NCBI GenBank assembly: GCA_963721175.1
Contig: CAVRIG010000007.1
Location: 650,153 to 714,152 of the forward strand
Direction of reading: 5' to 3'
From: Aliishimia sp963721175
GTDB taxonomy: Bacteria; Pseudomonadota; Alphaproteobacteria; Rhodobacterales; Rhodobacteraceae
DNA: 64,000 nucleotides
Shown here: positions 9,446-19,427 of the stretch, piece after piece
Layout of the letters: each line of letters starts with the position of its first letter
Position numbering within the stretch: the first letter of the stretch is position 1
Translations under genes and position numbers: made by a program
The notes under the pieces: generated by a model
Database searches by the model: none
What the model was told of the DNA's origin: nothing
The model's input: the letters and a program-made list of their open reading frames with translations, nothing else

Positions 9446-9639
9446 GAGATCGCCTGTCAATTGTTGCTCGATGCCGGCTATAGCCGGTCTTGCGGCAACT
9501 ATATGTTGATTTGCTCGGTCTGTCACGCAGGTTTGGCCGTGTCGGCCCGGGACCCCTCGAGGCGATCGAAAGGGTGCTTCCCCCGTCGGCGCGGGACGCG
9601 CGGCCTCCCCCGAAGTTTGTTCGCCAAGTGAAGGGCGGA

Positions 9640-10658
9640 TCAGGCGTCCTGCCAGGTCGCGCTGGCCAGAAGGCGGGCGGCGGCGGGCGCGAAATAGGTC
9701 AGCACACCGTCGCAGCCCGCGCGCTTGAACGCCATCAGGCTTTCCATCATCACCTTGTCGTGGTCGAGCCAGCCGTTCTGCGCCGCGGCCTCGATCATCG
9801 CGTATTCGCCGGAGACCTGGTAGGCGAAGGTGGGCGCGCCAAACGTGTCCTTGGCCCGCCGGCAGATGTCGAGATAGGGCATGCCGGGCTTGATCATCAC
9901 CATGTCCGCGCCTTCGCGCAGGTCGCGGGCGATCAGGCGCAGCGCCTCGTCGGAATTGGCCGGATCCATCTGGTAGGTCTTCTTGTCGCCGACGAGCGCG
10001 CCGGACGCGCCGACCGCGTCGCGGAAGGGGCCGTAGAAGGCCGAGGCGTATTTCGCCGCATAGCTCAGGATCGAGCACGTTGTCGTGGCCGCCCGCTTCC
10101 AGCGCCGTGCGGATCGCGCCGATGCGGCCGTCCATCATGTCCGACGGCCCGATGATGTCGGCGCCGGCCTCGGCCTGGGCCAGGGCCATCTTCACCAGCG
10201 CCTCGACCGTGCGGTCGTTCACGATCTCGCCGTTCTCGACGAAGCCGTCATGGCCGTTGATGTTGTAGGGATCGAGCGCCACGTCGGTCATCACCGCCAT
10301 TTCCGGCACCGCGGACTTGATCGCGCGGGTGGCGCGGTTGGAGAGGTTGTCGGGGCTCCAGGCCTCGGCGCAATCCTCGGTCCGGTCGGCGGCTTCGGTG
10401 TAGGGAAAGATGCAGATCGCGGGGATGCCGAGAACGGCCGCCTCGCGCGCGGCTTCGGCCATCTTGTCGACGGAGCGGCGCATCACGCCGGGCATGGACG
10501 GCACCGGCTCCTCCACGCCCTCGCCCTGGCGCACGAAGACGGGCCAGATCAGGTCGCCGACGGCGAGGTGGTTCTGCCGCACGAGGGCGCGCAGGGCGGG
10601 GGATTGTCGCACCCGGCGCAGGCGCGTGGCGGGATAGGGGGCCAGTCGTGGGCTGCAT
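9640..10658 (-). pseudogene. hemB: Delta-aminolevulinic acid dehydratase (porphobilinogen synthase), two frame breaks
   Basis: Condenses two 5-aminolevulinate molecules into porphobilinogen for heme and tetrapyrrole synthesis. Signatures run in order across three frames: PATRLRRVRQSPALRALV, TDVALDPYNINGHDGF, GADIIGPSDMMDGRIGAIR, then after a frame change ILSYAAKYASAFYGPFRDAV with one active-site lysine, and DMVMIKPGMPYLDI with the Schiff-base lysine. One extra base lies near 10073 and another in a C-run near 10642, just after the ATG at 10658. Removing both gives 338 residues, the normal length. Since the gene is usually essential, sequence error is more likely than loss. Confidence 0.88.
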
Positions 10659-10790
10659 CGGGGACCTGTCGGATTGACCTCACAGTCTCCTAGCTGCCAC
10701 GGTTCGCGGACGCACTCAAGTCTCGGGGCTACCAATCGCCCGTGCGCCCGGATACAGGGGCACAAAAGCCTTCACCCGCGGACCGCTGCC

Positions 10791-11315
10791 TTGGACCTGG
10801 CAACAGACACTTTTTGAAATGATCGACATGCGATCCTTCTCGAACCTGTGGTTCTGGATCGCGCTTGCCGTCGTGTGGTCACGGCCAGCCACTGGGTGCA
10901 TGGGCGTGCCCTACGACATGGTCGTGCGTGCGCGTCGCCACGGAGGCCAGGCGGAGGCGGACCTCGAGGATATCGTCCGGGTGAACGTGAACCGGTTGCT
11001 GTATATCGGGCGGGTTTCGGGGCTGTGGCTGCTGGGGTTGGGGTGCTTCTTTCTGACGGGTCTGGGCGTGCTGGGCTTCGCCTACGGCGTCGAATTCGCG
11101 CAGGCGGCCTTTCTGCTGGTGCTTCCGATGTCGATCCTTGCGCTGCATGAGCCTGTCGACCGCGCGTCTGATCTTCGAACGGGATCTTGCGGGCGAGGCT
11201 CTGCGCGGCGCGTCTGACGCGGCACCGCGTCTACACCCAGATGATCGGCATGGTGTCGATCTTCGTGACCGCGCTCTGGGGGATGTACCAGAACCTCGCG
11301 ATCGGCGCGCTCTGA
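10791..11315 (+). pseudogene. Small membrane protein of the family labelled 'component of SufBCD complex', frame-disrupted
   Basis: Short inner-membrane protein known mainly from Rhodobacteraceae; the database name 'component of SufBCD complex' is from memory and has little functional basis. Recognisable pieces in different frames are FEMIDMRSFSNLWFWIALAV, ASHWV, DMVVRARRHGGQAEADLED, NVNRLLYIGRVSGLWLLGLG, MSLSTARLIFERDL and GMVSIFVTALWGMYQNL. About four hydrophobic helices are implied. The likeliest start is the TTG at 10791, in the right frame only if one base near 10796 is removed; the first intact ATG is 10819. At least five single-base disturbances are needed for one frame. It lies 42 bases upstream of mfd. 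Confidence 0.6.
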
Positions 11316-11357
11316 TGGTTGACATGCGGTCAGCCACGCACAATTAGACGCCTGCCC

Positions 11358-14300
11358 ATGCTCAACCTGATCGAATCACTTGTTTCCGGCGCGCCCGAAG
11401 GCTTCGATGCCCGCCTGGTGCTGCAGCGAAGTCGCGCGCGCACGGGCCGGTGATGCACGTGGCGCGCGACGACAAGCGGCTGGCGGCGATGCAGGCGGGC
11501 TTGCGGTTCTTTGCGCCCGACATGCCGGTCTTCGTGCTTTCCGGGCTGGGACTGTCTGCCCTATGACCGCGTGTCGCCGAATGCCGACATCTCCGCGCCG
11601 CGGATGGCGACGCTGGCGGCGCTGGTCCACGGGATGCCGGATCGGTTCGTGCTGCTGACCACGCTCAACGCCGCGACGCAGCGGGTGCCGGCGCGCGCGT
11701 TGCTGCGCGATGCAGCCTTTTCGCGCAACGGTCGGCGACCGGATCGACGAAGCGGCGCCTTGCGCGACTTCCTCGTGCGCATGGGGTTCACGCAAGCGCC
11801 GACGGTGACGGAGCCGGGCGATTATGCGGTGCGCGGCGGCATCATCGACATCTATCCGCCCGGCGAGCTCGGCCCGGTGCGGCTCGATCTCTTCGGCGAC
11901 GTGCTGGACGGCGCGCGCCGCTTCGATCCCGCGACCCAGCGCACGACGGAAAAGCTGGACATGGTGGAGCTGGCGCCGGTCTCCGAGGTGATCCTGGACG
12001 AGGCGGCGATCACGCGGTTCCGCCAGAACTACCGGATCGAATTCGGCGCCGCCGGCACCGACGATCCGCTCTACGAGGCGGTGAGCGCGGGGCGCAAGCA
12101 TCAGGGCGTCGGAACACTGGCTGCCGTTCTTTCACGAACGGCTGGAGACCCTGTTCGACTATCTGCCCGACGCCACGGTCATGCTCGACGACCAGATGAC
12201 GCCGGCGCGGCTGGCGCGGTGGGACAGCGATCGCCGATCAGTACGAGCCGCGCGCCAGCATCGCGATGACCGCAGACGCTCGCGCATGGACACCGTCTAC
12301 AAGCCCGCGCCGCCGGAGGGTGCTGTATCTCGACGATGCGGCCTGGGAGGCGGCGATCGCTGACACGCCGCGTGCTGCAGTTCACGCCGCTGCCGCAGGC
12401 CACGGGCCCGGGCGTCATGGATGCGGGCGGGCGGATCGGGCGCGAACTTCGCGCCGGAGCGGCAGCAGGAAAGCATCAGCCTTTTCGGTGCCTTGGCGGA
12501 GCATGTCGAAGGCAAAGATGGACCGACGGGCCGGTGGTGGTCGCCTCCTATTCCGAAGGCGCGCGCGAGCGCCTGACGCGGTCTGATCGAGGATGAGGGG
12601 CTGGGCGAGGCGATCCCGATCACGGACGGCACGCGCATCGGCAAGCGCGGGCTGCACCTGGCGGTCTGGGCGCTGGAGCACGGGTTCGAGGCGCCGGAGA
12701 CTGACGGTGCATCGTCCGAACAGGACGTGCTGGGCGACCGGCTGATCCGCGCGACCGCGCAAGCGCCGCCGGGCCGAGAATTTCCTGACCGAGGCGCAGT
12801 CGCTCTCGCCCGGCGATCTGGTGGTGCATGTGGATCACGGCGTCGGGCCGCTATCCTGGGGCTGGAGGTCGTGACCGCGGCGGGCGCGGCGCATGAATGC
12901 CTGCTGCTGGAATATGCGGAGGGCGTCAAAGCTCTACCTGCCGGTCGAGAATATCGAGCTGCTGTCGCAGCTACGGCCACGAGGAAGGGCTGCTCGACAA
13001 GCTGGGCGGCGGCGCGTGGCAGGCCAAGAAGGCCAGGCTCAAGGAGCGCATCCGCGAGATGGCCGACCGGCTGATCCGGATCGCGGCCGAGCGCGCGCTG
13101 CGCACGCGCGCCGATCCTGGAGCCGCCGCCAGGCATGTGGGACGCGTTCTCGGCGCGGTTCCCCTATGAGGAAACCGACGACCAGCTGCGCGCCATCGAG
13201 CGACGTGATGGCGGACCTGACCAGCGGCACGCCGATGGACCGGCTGATCTGCGGCGATGTGGGCTTCGGCAAGACCGAGGTCGCGATGCGCGCGGCCTTC
13301 GTCGCGGCGATGTCGGGCGTGCAGGTGGCGGTGATCGCGCCGACCACGCTGCTGGCGCGCCAGCACTGCAAGAGCTTTCCGCGACCGGTTCCGGGGCTTC
13401 CCGATCGAAGTGCGCCAGCTGTCGCGCTTCGTCGCGGCAGAAGGAGGCGGCCGCGACCCGCGAGGGCATGGCCGACGGCACGGTCGATATCGTCATCGGC
13501 ACCCATGCGCTGCTGGCCAAGGGCGTGCGAGTTCAAGAACCTCGGCCTGCTGGTCATCGACGAGGAGCAGCATTTCGGCGTCGACCCACAAGGAACGGCT
13601 GAAGGCGCTGCGCACGGACATCCACGTGCTGACGCTGACCGCGACGCCGATCCCGCGCACGCTGCAGCTGTCGCTGTCGGGCGTGCGGGACCTGTCGATC
13701 ATCGGCACGCCGCCGGTCGACCGGCTGGCGATCCGCACCTATGTCAGCGAATTCGACGCCGTGACGATGCGCGAGGCGCTTGCTGCGCGAACATTACCGC
13801 GGCGGGCAGAGCTTCTACGTCGTGCCGCGCATCACCGACCTGCCGGAGATCGAGGAGTTCCTGAAAGAGCAGCTGCCGGAGCTCAGCTATGTCGTCGCCC
13901 ACGGCCAGATGGCGGCGGGCGAGCTCGACGACCGGATGAACGCCTTCTACGACGGCAAGTACGACGTGCTGCTGGCGACGACGATCGTGGAATCGGGCCT
14001 CGACATCCCGACCGCGAACACGATGATCATCCACCGCGCCGACATGTTCGGGCTGGCGCAGCTCTACCAGATCCGGGGCCGGGTGGGGCGGTCCAAGACG
14101 CGCGCCTATGCCTATCTCACGACGAAGCCGCGCGCGCAAGCTGACCGACTACGGCGGAAAAGCGGCTGCGCGTGCTGGGCTCGCTCGACACGCTGGGCGC
14201 CGGGTTCACGCTGGCCAGCCAGGATCTCGACATTCGCGGCGCAGGCAACCTGCTGGGCGAGGAGCAGTCGGGCCAGATGCGCGACGTGGGCTACGAGCTT

Positions 14301-14852
14301 TACCAGATCGATGCTGGAGGAGGCGATCGCCAAGATCCGCTCGGGCGAGCTGGAAGGGCTGACCGAGGATGACGGGCAATGGGCGCCGCAGATCAACCTG
14401 GGCGTGCCGGTGCTGATCCCCGAGGATTACGTGCCCGATCTCGACGTGCGGCTGGGGCTCTACCGCCGGCTGTCGGGTCTGACGACCAAGGTCGAGCTGG
14501 AAGGCTTCGCCGCCGAGCTGATCGACCGCTTCGGCAAGCTGCCGAAGGAGGTCAACACGCTGCTGCTGGTCGTGCGGATCAAGGCGATGTGCAAGCGCGC
14601 CGGGATCGCCAAGCTGGATGGCGGGCCGAAGGGCGCGACGATCCAGTTCCACAACGACAAGTTCGCCTCGCCCGAGGGGCTGGTGGAGTTCATCCAGGAC
14701 CAGCGCGGGCTGGCCAAGGTGCAAGGACAACAAGATCGTCGTGCGGCGCGACTGGAAGAAGGAGAGCCGACAAGATCAAGGGCGCCTTCGCCATCGCCCG
14801 CGATCTGGCCGAGAAGGTGATGAGCGAGGAGAAGAAGGCGAAATCCGCCTGA
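11358..14852 (+). pseudogene. mfd: Transcription-repair coupling factor Mfd, full length with about 36 single-base insertions
   Basis: DNA translocase that removes RNA polymerase stalled at lesions and recruits UvrA. The protein is readable end to end across all three forward frames: N-terminal UvrB-homology part (GFTQAPTVTEPGDYAVRGG, DLFGDVLDGARRFD), RNA-polymerase interaction part (LSPGDLVVHVDHGVG), helicase motif I GDVGFGKTEVAMRA, motif II VIDEEQHFG, motif III LTATPIPRTL, motif VI IRGRVGRSKTRAYAYL, and the TRCF domain near the end. My hand parse needs about 36 inserted bases and no clear deletion. Removing them leaves 1152 residues, the normal Mfd length, and the count is consistent with start and stop being in the same phase. 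The gene is probably intact in the organism. Confidence 0.9.
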
Positions 14853-14865
14853 AACGATGGTGCAG

Positions 14866-16083
14866 CTACGCCGTTTGCGGAACCGCGCGCGCATGTGCAT
14901 TGAGCCGCCACATGATCGCGCACCCGATCACCGCCAGACAGAGCACCGACAGAAGCAGCGGGATTGGCGTGCCATCGAAAAGCATCCCCACGAAGCCCGC
15001 CGCAATGGCTGCGATCATGGTGGACACGGCGCCGGTCAGCGACGCGGTCAGGCCCGCGATGTGGCCCATCGGCTCCAACGCCACCGCGTTCAGGTTGCCG
15101 ACGCAGAGACCGGACAGCCAGATCAGCAGGAATTGCCAGACCACGAAGGCCGGAAAGGCGAGGTGCGGCGCCAGCCAGATCAGCAGCAGCGCGGTGAGCG
15201 CGGACAAGACCTGCCCGGCCATGCCCAACGTCACCATCAGCCGCATGCCGAAACGCATCACGAGGGAGGCGTTCACGAGGCTGGTCGAGGCCGCCGAAAA
15301 GAGCGCGATGCCGCCGAACCAGTAGGGGAAGGTGTCGGCCAGTCCGAAGACCTGGTCATAGATCTGCTGCACCTGCGCCAGCAGGCTGATGATCAGCCCG
15401 AGTGCCACGCCTTGCGCCAGGATCGCGAGGCGCACGATCCGGTGTTGAAACACCTCCACCGCCGCCAGCCAGAGCCGAGGAAGATGGAAGGGCCGCCGAT
15501 CGTCTTTCGCCAGCGGTTCGTCCAGCCGCAGCCAGAGCCAGAGCGTGGAGATCAGCGAGAAGACAATGAACGAGAGCAGGATCGACCGCCAGCCGAAGGC
15601 TTCCGCCAGCAACGCGCCCATGGCCGGCGCCAGCGTCGGCACGATCGTGAAGAGCACCATGGCAAAGGACACGATCCGCGCCATCTGGCGACCTTCGTAG
15701 AGGTCGCGGACGATCGCCATCGAGACGATACGCGGACCCGCGGCCCCGATCCCCTGGAAGAGGCGAGCGAAAATGATCACGTCGAAATTGTCGCTTTGCC
15801 AGGCGATGAGACCCGACAGCGTGTAGAGCGCCGCTCCGGCATACATCACCGGCTTTCGGCCGATCGCGTCCGACAGCGGCCCCGCAACCAGGGTGCCGAC
15901 CGCGAGTTCGGCGATGAAGAGCGTAATCAGCAGATGCGTGCGGCCGTCCGCGGCCATTTCCGTCGCGATCGCGGGCATCGTGGGCAGAAGCGCATCGACG
16001 CTGAAGGCCACGGTCGAGAACAGCATCGCGATCAGCGCGACGAACTCGCCGGTCGACATTCGCTGTTTACGTTCGTCTGTCAT
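14866..16083 (-). CDS. Bcr/CflA-type multidrug efflux MFS transporter
   Basis: 405-residue, 12-helix major facilitator of the DHA1 Bcr/CflA group, predicted drug:proton antiporter in the inner membrane. The loop 2-3 signature GPLSDAIGRKPVM and the FARLFQGIGAAGPRIVSMAI helix, including the conserved RD in VRDLYEG, fit the family. The end is convergent with mfd, 13 bases apart, and no terminator with a T-run is evident between them. The substrate is unknown. Confidence 0.92.
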   Translation of the reverse strand: MTDERKQRMSTGEFVALIAMLFSTVAFSVDALLPTMPAIATEMAADGRTHLLITLFIAELAVGTLVAGPLSDAIGRKPVMYAGAALYTLSGLIAWQSDNFDVIIFARLFQGIGAAGPRIVSMAIVRDLYEGRQMARIVSFAMVLFTIVPTLAPAMGALLAEAFGWRSILLSFIVFSLISTLWLWLRLDEPLAKDDRRPFHLPRLWLAAVEVFQHRIVRLAILAQGVALGLIISLLAQVQQIYDQVFGLADTFPYWFGGIALFSAASTSLVNASLVMRFGMRLMVTLGMAGQVLSALTALLLIWLAPHLAFPAFVVWQFLLIWLSGLCVGNLNAVALEPMGHIAGLTASLTGAVSTMIAAIAAGFVGMLFDGTPIPLLLSVLCLAVIGCAIMWRLNAHARAVPQTA

Positions 16084-16247
16084 GCCTTGCCCGCATCATG
16101 GTCGCGGCAGACTAATCACAAGTTGCATTGAGCGAAAAGCGCTTATGGGCGCGACCTAGCGTCATACCGCGATGTCGCGCCGCACATCATGTCTCGCCAG
16201 CCCAGTTTGACTGAGCTCAAAGCATGATTTGCTTGTCAGGCCGTTGT

Positions 16248-16903
16248 TCAGCCTTGGGAGGACGCGGCGCGCGTCTGCCCGGCCAACTCGTCGATCACCC
16301 GCTCCCACAATTCCGGCGCCTGCGCTCCCGGGACGGCGTGCTGCTGGGCCACGATGAAGGTCGGGACGGAGCTTACCCCCATCTCCCGCGAATGCGCGTC
16401 GCGCTGCGCAATGCTGTCGCGATCCGCGTCCGACTTCAGCAGGCGCCCGACCACGGCCGCGTCCAGCCCGATCGCATCGGCGATGTCCGCCAGCACCTCG
16501 TGGTCGCCGATGTCGCGCCCCTCCACGAAATAGGCCTGGAAGAGCGCGTCGACCGCCGCCTCCTGCTTTTCCTCGATGCCGGCCCAATGGATCAGACCGA
16601 TGGGCGTCGACCGTGTTGGGCGTGCGCGTCATGGCCTCGAGATTGATCGTCAGGCCCGCTTGCTTCTGCGTGTTCCACGATCGGGGCGTAGGCCTTGGCG
16701 GCGCCCTCCTTGCCGCCGAACTTGGCCTCCAGGTAGGTGCGGCGGTCCATCCCCTCTACCGGCATGTCGGGGTTTAGCTGAAACGGGTGCCATTCGATCT
16801 TGAAGGGATGGTCGGGCCGATGGGCCAGAGCCTGGTCGAGTTGCGCCTTGCCGATATAGCACCAGGGGCAGATCGGGTCGGAAAGGATGTCGAGCTTGGT
16901 CAT
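16248..16903 (-). pseudogene. DsbA-family (FrnE-like) oxidoreductase, two frame breaks
   Basis: Thioredoxin-fold protein of the DsbA/2-hydroxychromene-2-carboxylate isomerase superfamily, cytoplasmic FrnE type, with no signal peptide. The active site is in LDILSDPICPWCYIGKAQLD, close to the N-terminus, and the cis-proline loop is MGVSSVPTFIV. Extra bases near 16662 and 16594 break the frame; between them the middle part reads TINLEAMTRTPNTVDAHR in a second frame. Removing them gives 217 residues, the normal length. The ATG overlaps the stop of the acyl-CoA synthetase gene by 4 bases, so the two are coupled. Confidence 0.87.
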
Positions 16904-18411
16904 TCGGGCCTCCAGTAATGTCGCAGCGCCTTTCGCGCCAGCTTGCCGTTCGGGCCGGCAGGCAGTTCGGGAACATGTATATAGTCGCGCGGCAGCTTGT
17001 AGCCAGCCAGCCGCGTGCGGGCGAAGGTGTCGAGACTCTCGCGGTCGAGAGCCTGTGGCGCGACATAGAAGGCCATGATGACCCGCACGTCGGGCTTCAC
17101 CTCGATCTCGGTCACGGCGAGGGCGTCGATGCCCGGCGCACCGGCCAGCGCGGCCTCCACCTCCAGCGGGGAGACGCGGTAGCCGCCCGCGTTCATCATG
17201 TCGTCGTCGCGGCCCAGGTAGGTGACTTGATCATCGGTATCCATCACGCCCTGATCGCCGGTCAGGAACCAGTCGCCAGTGAACCGCGCAGCCGTTTCCT
17301 CCGGCGCATCGAGATATTCCAGCATCAGCCCGGGGTCGGAGCGGTGGACGGCAATGGTCCCGGGCGTGCCGCGTGACGCAGGTTTGCCCGCGTCCAGAAT
17401 TGCGACCTTGCGACCGCGTTGCGGACGTCCCGTGGCGTCGCCGGTGGCCGGATGTGCGGGACTGGCGGAGAGGAAGGTCGAGCATTCGGACATCCCGTAG
17501 GCTTCGTGCACGTCGCAGCCTGTCGCGGTCCGCCACATCTCGCGGACGGTCGGGCTGAGCTTCTCTCCCGCGGAGAGGCCGTGGCGCAGGTCCGGCAGGT
17601 CCAGCCGGCCACCGGACTTGAGGAACTTGCGGTAAACGCCCGGTGCGGCAGCAAAAATCGTCGCACCGTTCTGCCGCAGGAGTTCGGGCAGGCGCGCAGG
17701 ATCGGTGCCGGGTGCGGGGATCAGCGCCGTTGCACCAATGCTCCAAGGATCCATCAGGCCCGTGCCCATCGTGTAGGTCCAGTTGAAGGCACCCGCATGG
17801 AGCAGCCGGTCGTCCGGCCCAAGGTCGTACCAGCCCTCCAGCATCATCCGCCGGGCCCAGATCGCGCGATGCGCGTGCAGCACCCCGCGCGGCTGACCGG
17901 AAGTGCCGGAAGTGAAGACGATGTACGCGGGACGCTGCGGATCGCCCATGACGAAATCGGCGGGCGGCAGATCCATCATGCCGCGCAGCTCCGCGACCTC
18001 GCAGCGGCGCGGATCGTCGGGGCAGGGCACATCGCTGTCGTGCAGGATCAGCGCCGGGTCGAGCGCGCCGATCATCTTCGCCGTCTCGGTTTCCGTGAGC
18101 TGTGCGGACGTTGGCACCGGCACCAGATCCACGGCAATCGCCGCCAGGTATGCCAGGGGATAGTCGGGCGTGTTGCCGAGCCGCAGCAGAACCCTCTCAC
18201 CGGGCTTCAGACCGCGCGCGAGAAAGCCGGCGGCAAGGCCGCGAACGGCGCGTTCCACCCGTGCGAAACTCCAATCGTCCCGGTGGTCGGGATACAGCAC
18301 GGACAGCGCCAGCTTCTCCGGCTGCGCCCACGCCTTGCCCAGAACATGCGCCGCCATGTTGAACGGCGCAGGGCAGGGCTCGGGCGGACCTTGATCGAAA
18401 ATCGACAGCAT
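16900..18411 (-). CDS. AMP-forming acyl-CoA synthetase/ligase (benzoate-CoA ligase-like)
   Basis: 503-residue ANL-superfamily enzyme that would activate a carboxylic acid through an acyl-adenylate to a CoA thioester. Core motifs visible are A3 YIVFTSGTSGQPRGVLHAH, A5 HEAYGMSECSTFLS, A7 GDWFLTGDQGVMD, A8 YLGRDDDMMNAGGYRVSP and the C-terminal catalytic lysine in GPNGKLARKAL. The ATG at 18411 begins MLSIFDQGPPEPCP; a longer in-frame reading would run into the divergent regulator and is rejected. The divergent XRE-cupin gene is the probable regulator. The substrate is undetermined; benzoate-like or short branched acids are possible. Confidence 0.9.
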   Translation of the reverse strand: MLSIFDQGPPEPCPAPFNMAAHVLGKAWAQPEKLALSVLYPDHRDDWSFARVERAVRGLAAGFLARGLKPGERVLLRLGNTPDYPLAYLAAIAVDLVPVPTSAQLTETETAKMIGALDPALILHDSDVPCPDDPRRCEVAELRGMMDLPPADFVMGDPQRPAYIVFTSGTSGQPRGVLHAHRAIWARRMMLEGWYDLGPDDRLLHAGAFNWTYTMGTGLMDPWSIGATALIPAPGTDPARLPELLRQNGATIFAAAPGVYRKFLKSGGRLDLPDLRHGLSAGEKLSPTVREMWRTATGCDVHEAYGMSECSTFLSASPAHPATGDATGRPQRGRKVAILDAGKPASRGTPGTIAVHRSDPGLMLEYLDAPEETAARFTGDWFLTGDQGVMDTDDQVTYLGRDDDMMNAGGYRVSPLEVEAALAGAPGIDALAVTEIEVKPDVRVIMAFYVAPQALDRESLDTFARTRLAGYKLPRDYIHVPELPAGPNGKLARKALRHYWRPE

Positions 18412-18436
18412 GGCACGGGGCGTAGACCAGGTGCGT

Positions 18437-18479
18437 GAAGCTTGCAAGTTACTGGGCTGCCTGTCAGAAGCTTGCGCAA
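18437..18479. promoter_or_regulatory. Paired repeat, candidate operator of the XRE-cupin regulator
   Basis: In the divergent intergenic region GAAGCTTGC occurs twice exactly 30 bases apart (18437 and 18467). Each copy overlaps an 8-base palindrome (CTTGCAAG at 18441-18448, TTGCGCAA at 18472-18479), and the second touches the regulator's ATG. Spacing of about three helical turns on one face suits a dimeric XRE repressor controlling both genes. This is inference from sequence only. Confidence 0.5.
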
Positions 18480-19102
18480 TGAAGACCACCGACCCCAATT
18501 CCCTGATCCGCATCGCGCGCGACACCGGCGAGACCGAGCGGGCCGAGCCGCTGGACCTGGGTGCGCGGGTGCGGGATCTGCGCAAGGCGCGCAACTGGAC
18601 TTTGGAACAGGCGGCGAAACAGGCCGGGCTCGCGCGGTCGACATTGTCGAAGATCGAGAACGGGCAGATGTCGCCCACCTACGATGCGCTGAAGAAGCTC
18701 GCCATCGGGCTGGAGATTTCGGTGCCGCAGCTCTTCACGCCGCCGATCACGGGGCAGGTCGGCGGGCGGTTGGCGGTGACGAAGAACCACGAGGGAAATT
18801 CCGTCCCGACCGCGACCTACGAGCACGAACTGCTGGCCGAAACGCTGACCAAGAAACAGATGATGCCGTACCGCGCACGCGTCCGGGCGCGGTCGATGGA
18901 GGAGTTCGACGGCTGGGTCCGCCATGCCGGGGAGGAGTTCCTCTATGTCCTGACAGGGGTTGTCCGGTTCTACACCGAATATTACGAACCGATCGAGATG
19001 CGGCGTGGCGATAGCGCCTATTACGACGCCACGATGGGCCACAACGTCGTGTCGATCAGCCAGGAAGACGCGACGATCCTGTGGGTGACGACGCTGTCCT
19101 GA
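18479..19102 (+). CDS. XRE-family transcriptional regulator with C-terminal cupin domain
   Basis: 207-residue DNA-binding regulator. The helix-turn-helix lies at about residues 28-82 (LGARVRDLRKARNWTLEQAA, then GLARSTLSKIENGQMSPTYD). The C-terminal half is a cupin sensor domain (RHAGEEFLYVLTGVVRFYTE, GDSAYYDATMGHNVVS), usually binding a small metabolite. It is divergent from the acyl-CoA synthetase/DsbA pair and probably controls it in response to a related acid, with autoregulation through the paired repeats at its start. Confidence 0.9.
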   Translation: MKTTDPNSLIRIARDTGETERAEPLDLGARVRDLRKARNWTLEQAAKQAGLARSTLSKIENGQMSPTYDALKKLAIGLEISVPQLFTPPITGQVGGRLAVTKNHEGNSVPTATYEHELLAETLTKKQMMPYRARVRARSMEEFDGWVRHAGEEFLYVLTGVVRFYTEYYEPIEMRRGDSAYYDATMGHNVVSISQEDATILWVTTLS

Positions 19103-19106
19103 CGTT

Positions 19107-19334
19107 TCAGGCGGCGCGGCAGGCCGCCGGTTGCGTGATGTCGTGCAACACCAGATCCTCGATCATTTCGCGCACCTCCGCCGGTGTCAGGTCGTGCGCG
19201 TCCGCAATCCGCTGGATCAGCGCGTCTCCAAGCGCGGCACGCGGAAAGATGTCGGGCATGCGCGCGTTCGGAAACGCCTCCTGCAGCGCTGCGACCCAAT
19301 GGTTCCAGTCGGTGTCCAGATCCGATACGTCCAT
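19107..19334 (-). CDS. Small conserved hypothetical protein
   Basis: 75 residues from the ATG at 19334 (MDVSDLDTDWNHWVAALQEA...). It is acidic, mostly helical, without signal peptide, membrane segment or known motif. A longer start at 19376 adds 14 residues but has no better ribosome-binding site. It converges with the XRE regulator, 4 bases apart. I do not recognise the family. Confidence 0.55.
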   Translation of the reverse strand: MDVSDLDTDWNHWVAALQEAFPNARMPDIFPRAALGDALIQRIADAHDLTPAEVREMIEDLVLHDITQPAACRAA

Positions 19335-19427
19335 GGTGGCTCCAGCTTCAGACGATAGGGAAAGTGTGAAAGGCAAGACGTTAAGGTTTCGTAAACTCTG
19401 TCACGCCGCATTGGTTCCGCCCCAAGC

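Noticed and set aside
8879..10765. A single 628-residue protein joining HemB and the SYLF lipoprotein
   Set aside because: It exists only because an extra base in hemB shifts the frame into the next gene; the middle is meaningless and both real genes have their own starts and ends.
11358..14852. Programmed frameshifting as the cause of the mfd breaks
   Set aside because: There is no repeated slippery sequence at the breaks, and 36 independent frameshifts in one message would give no product.
16900..18678. Acyl-CoA synthetase extended to 592 residues
   Set aside because: The added N-terminus overlaps the divergent regulator coding sequence and has no similarity; the ATG at 18411 fits the family.
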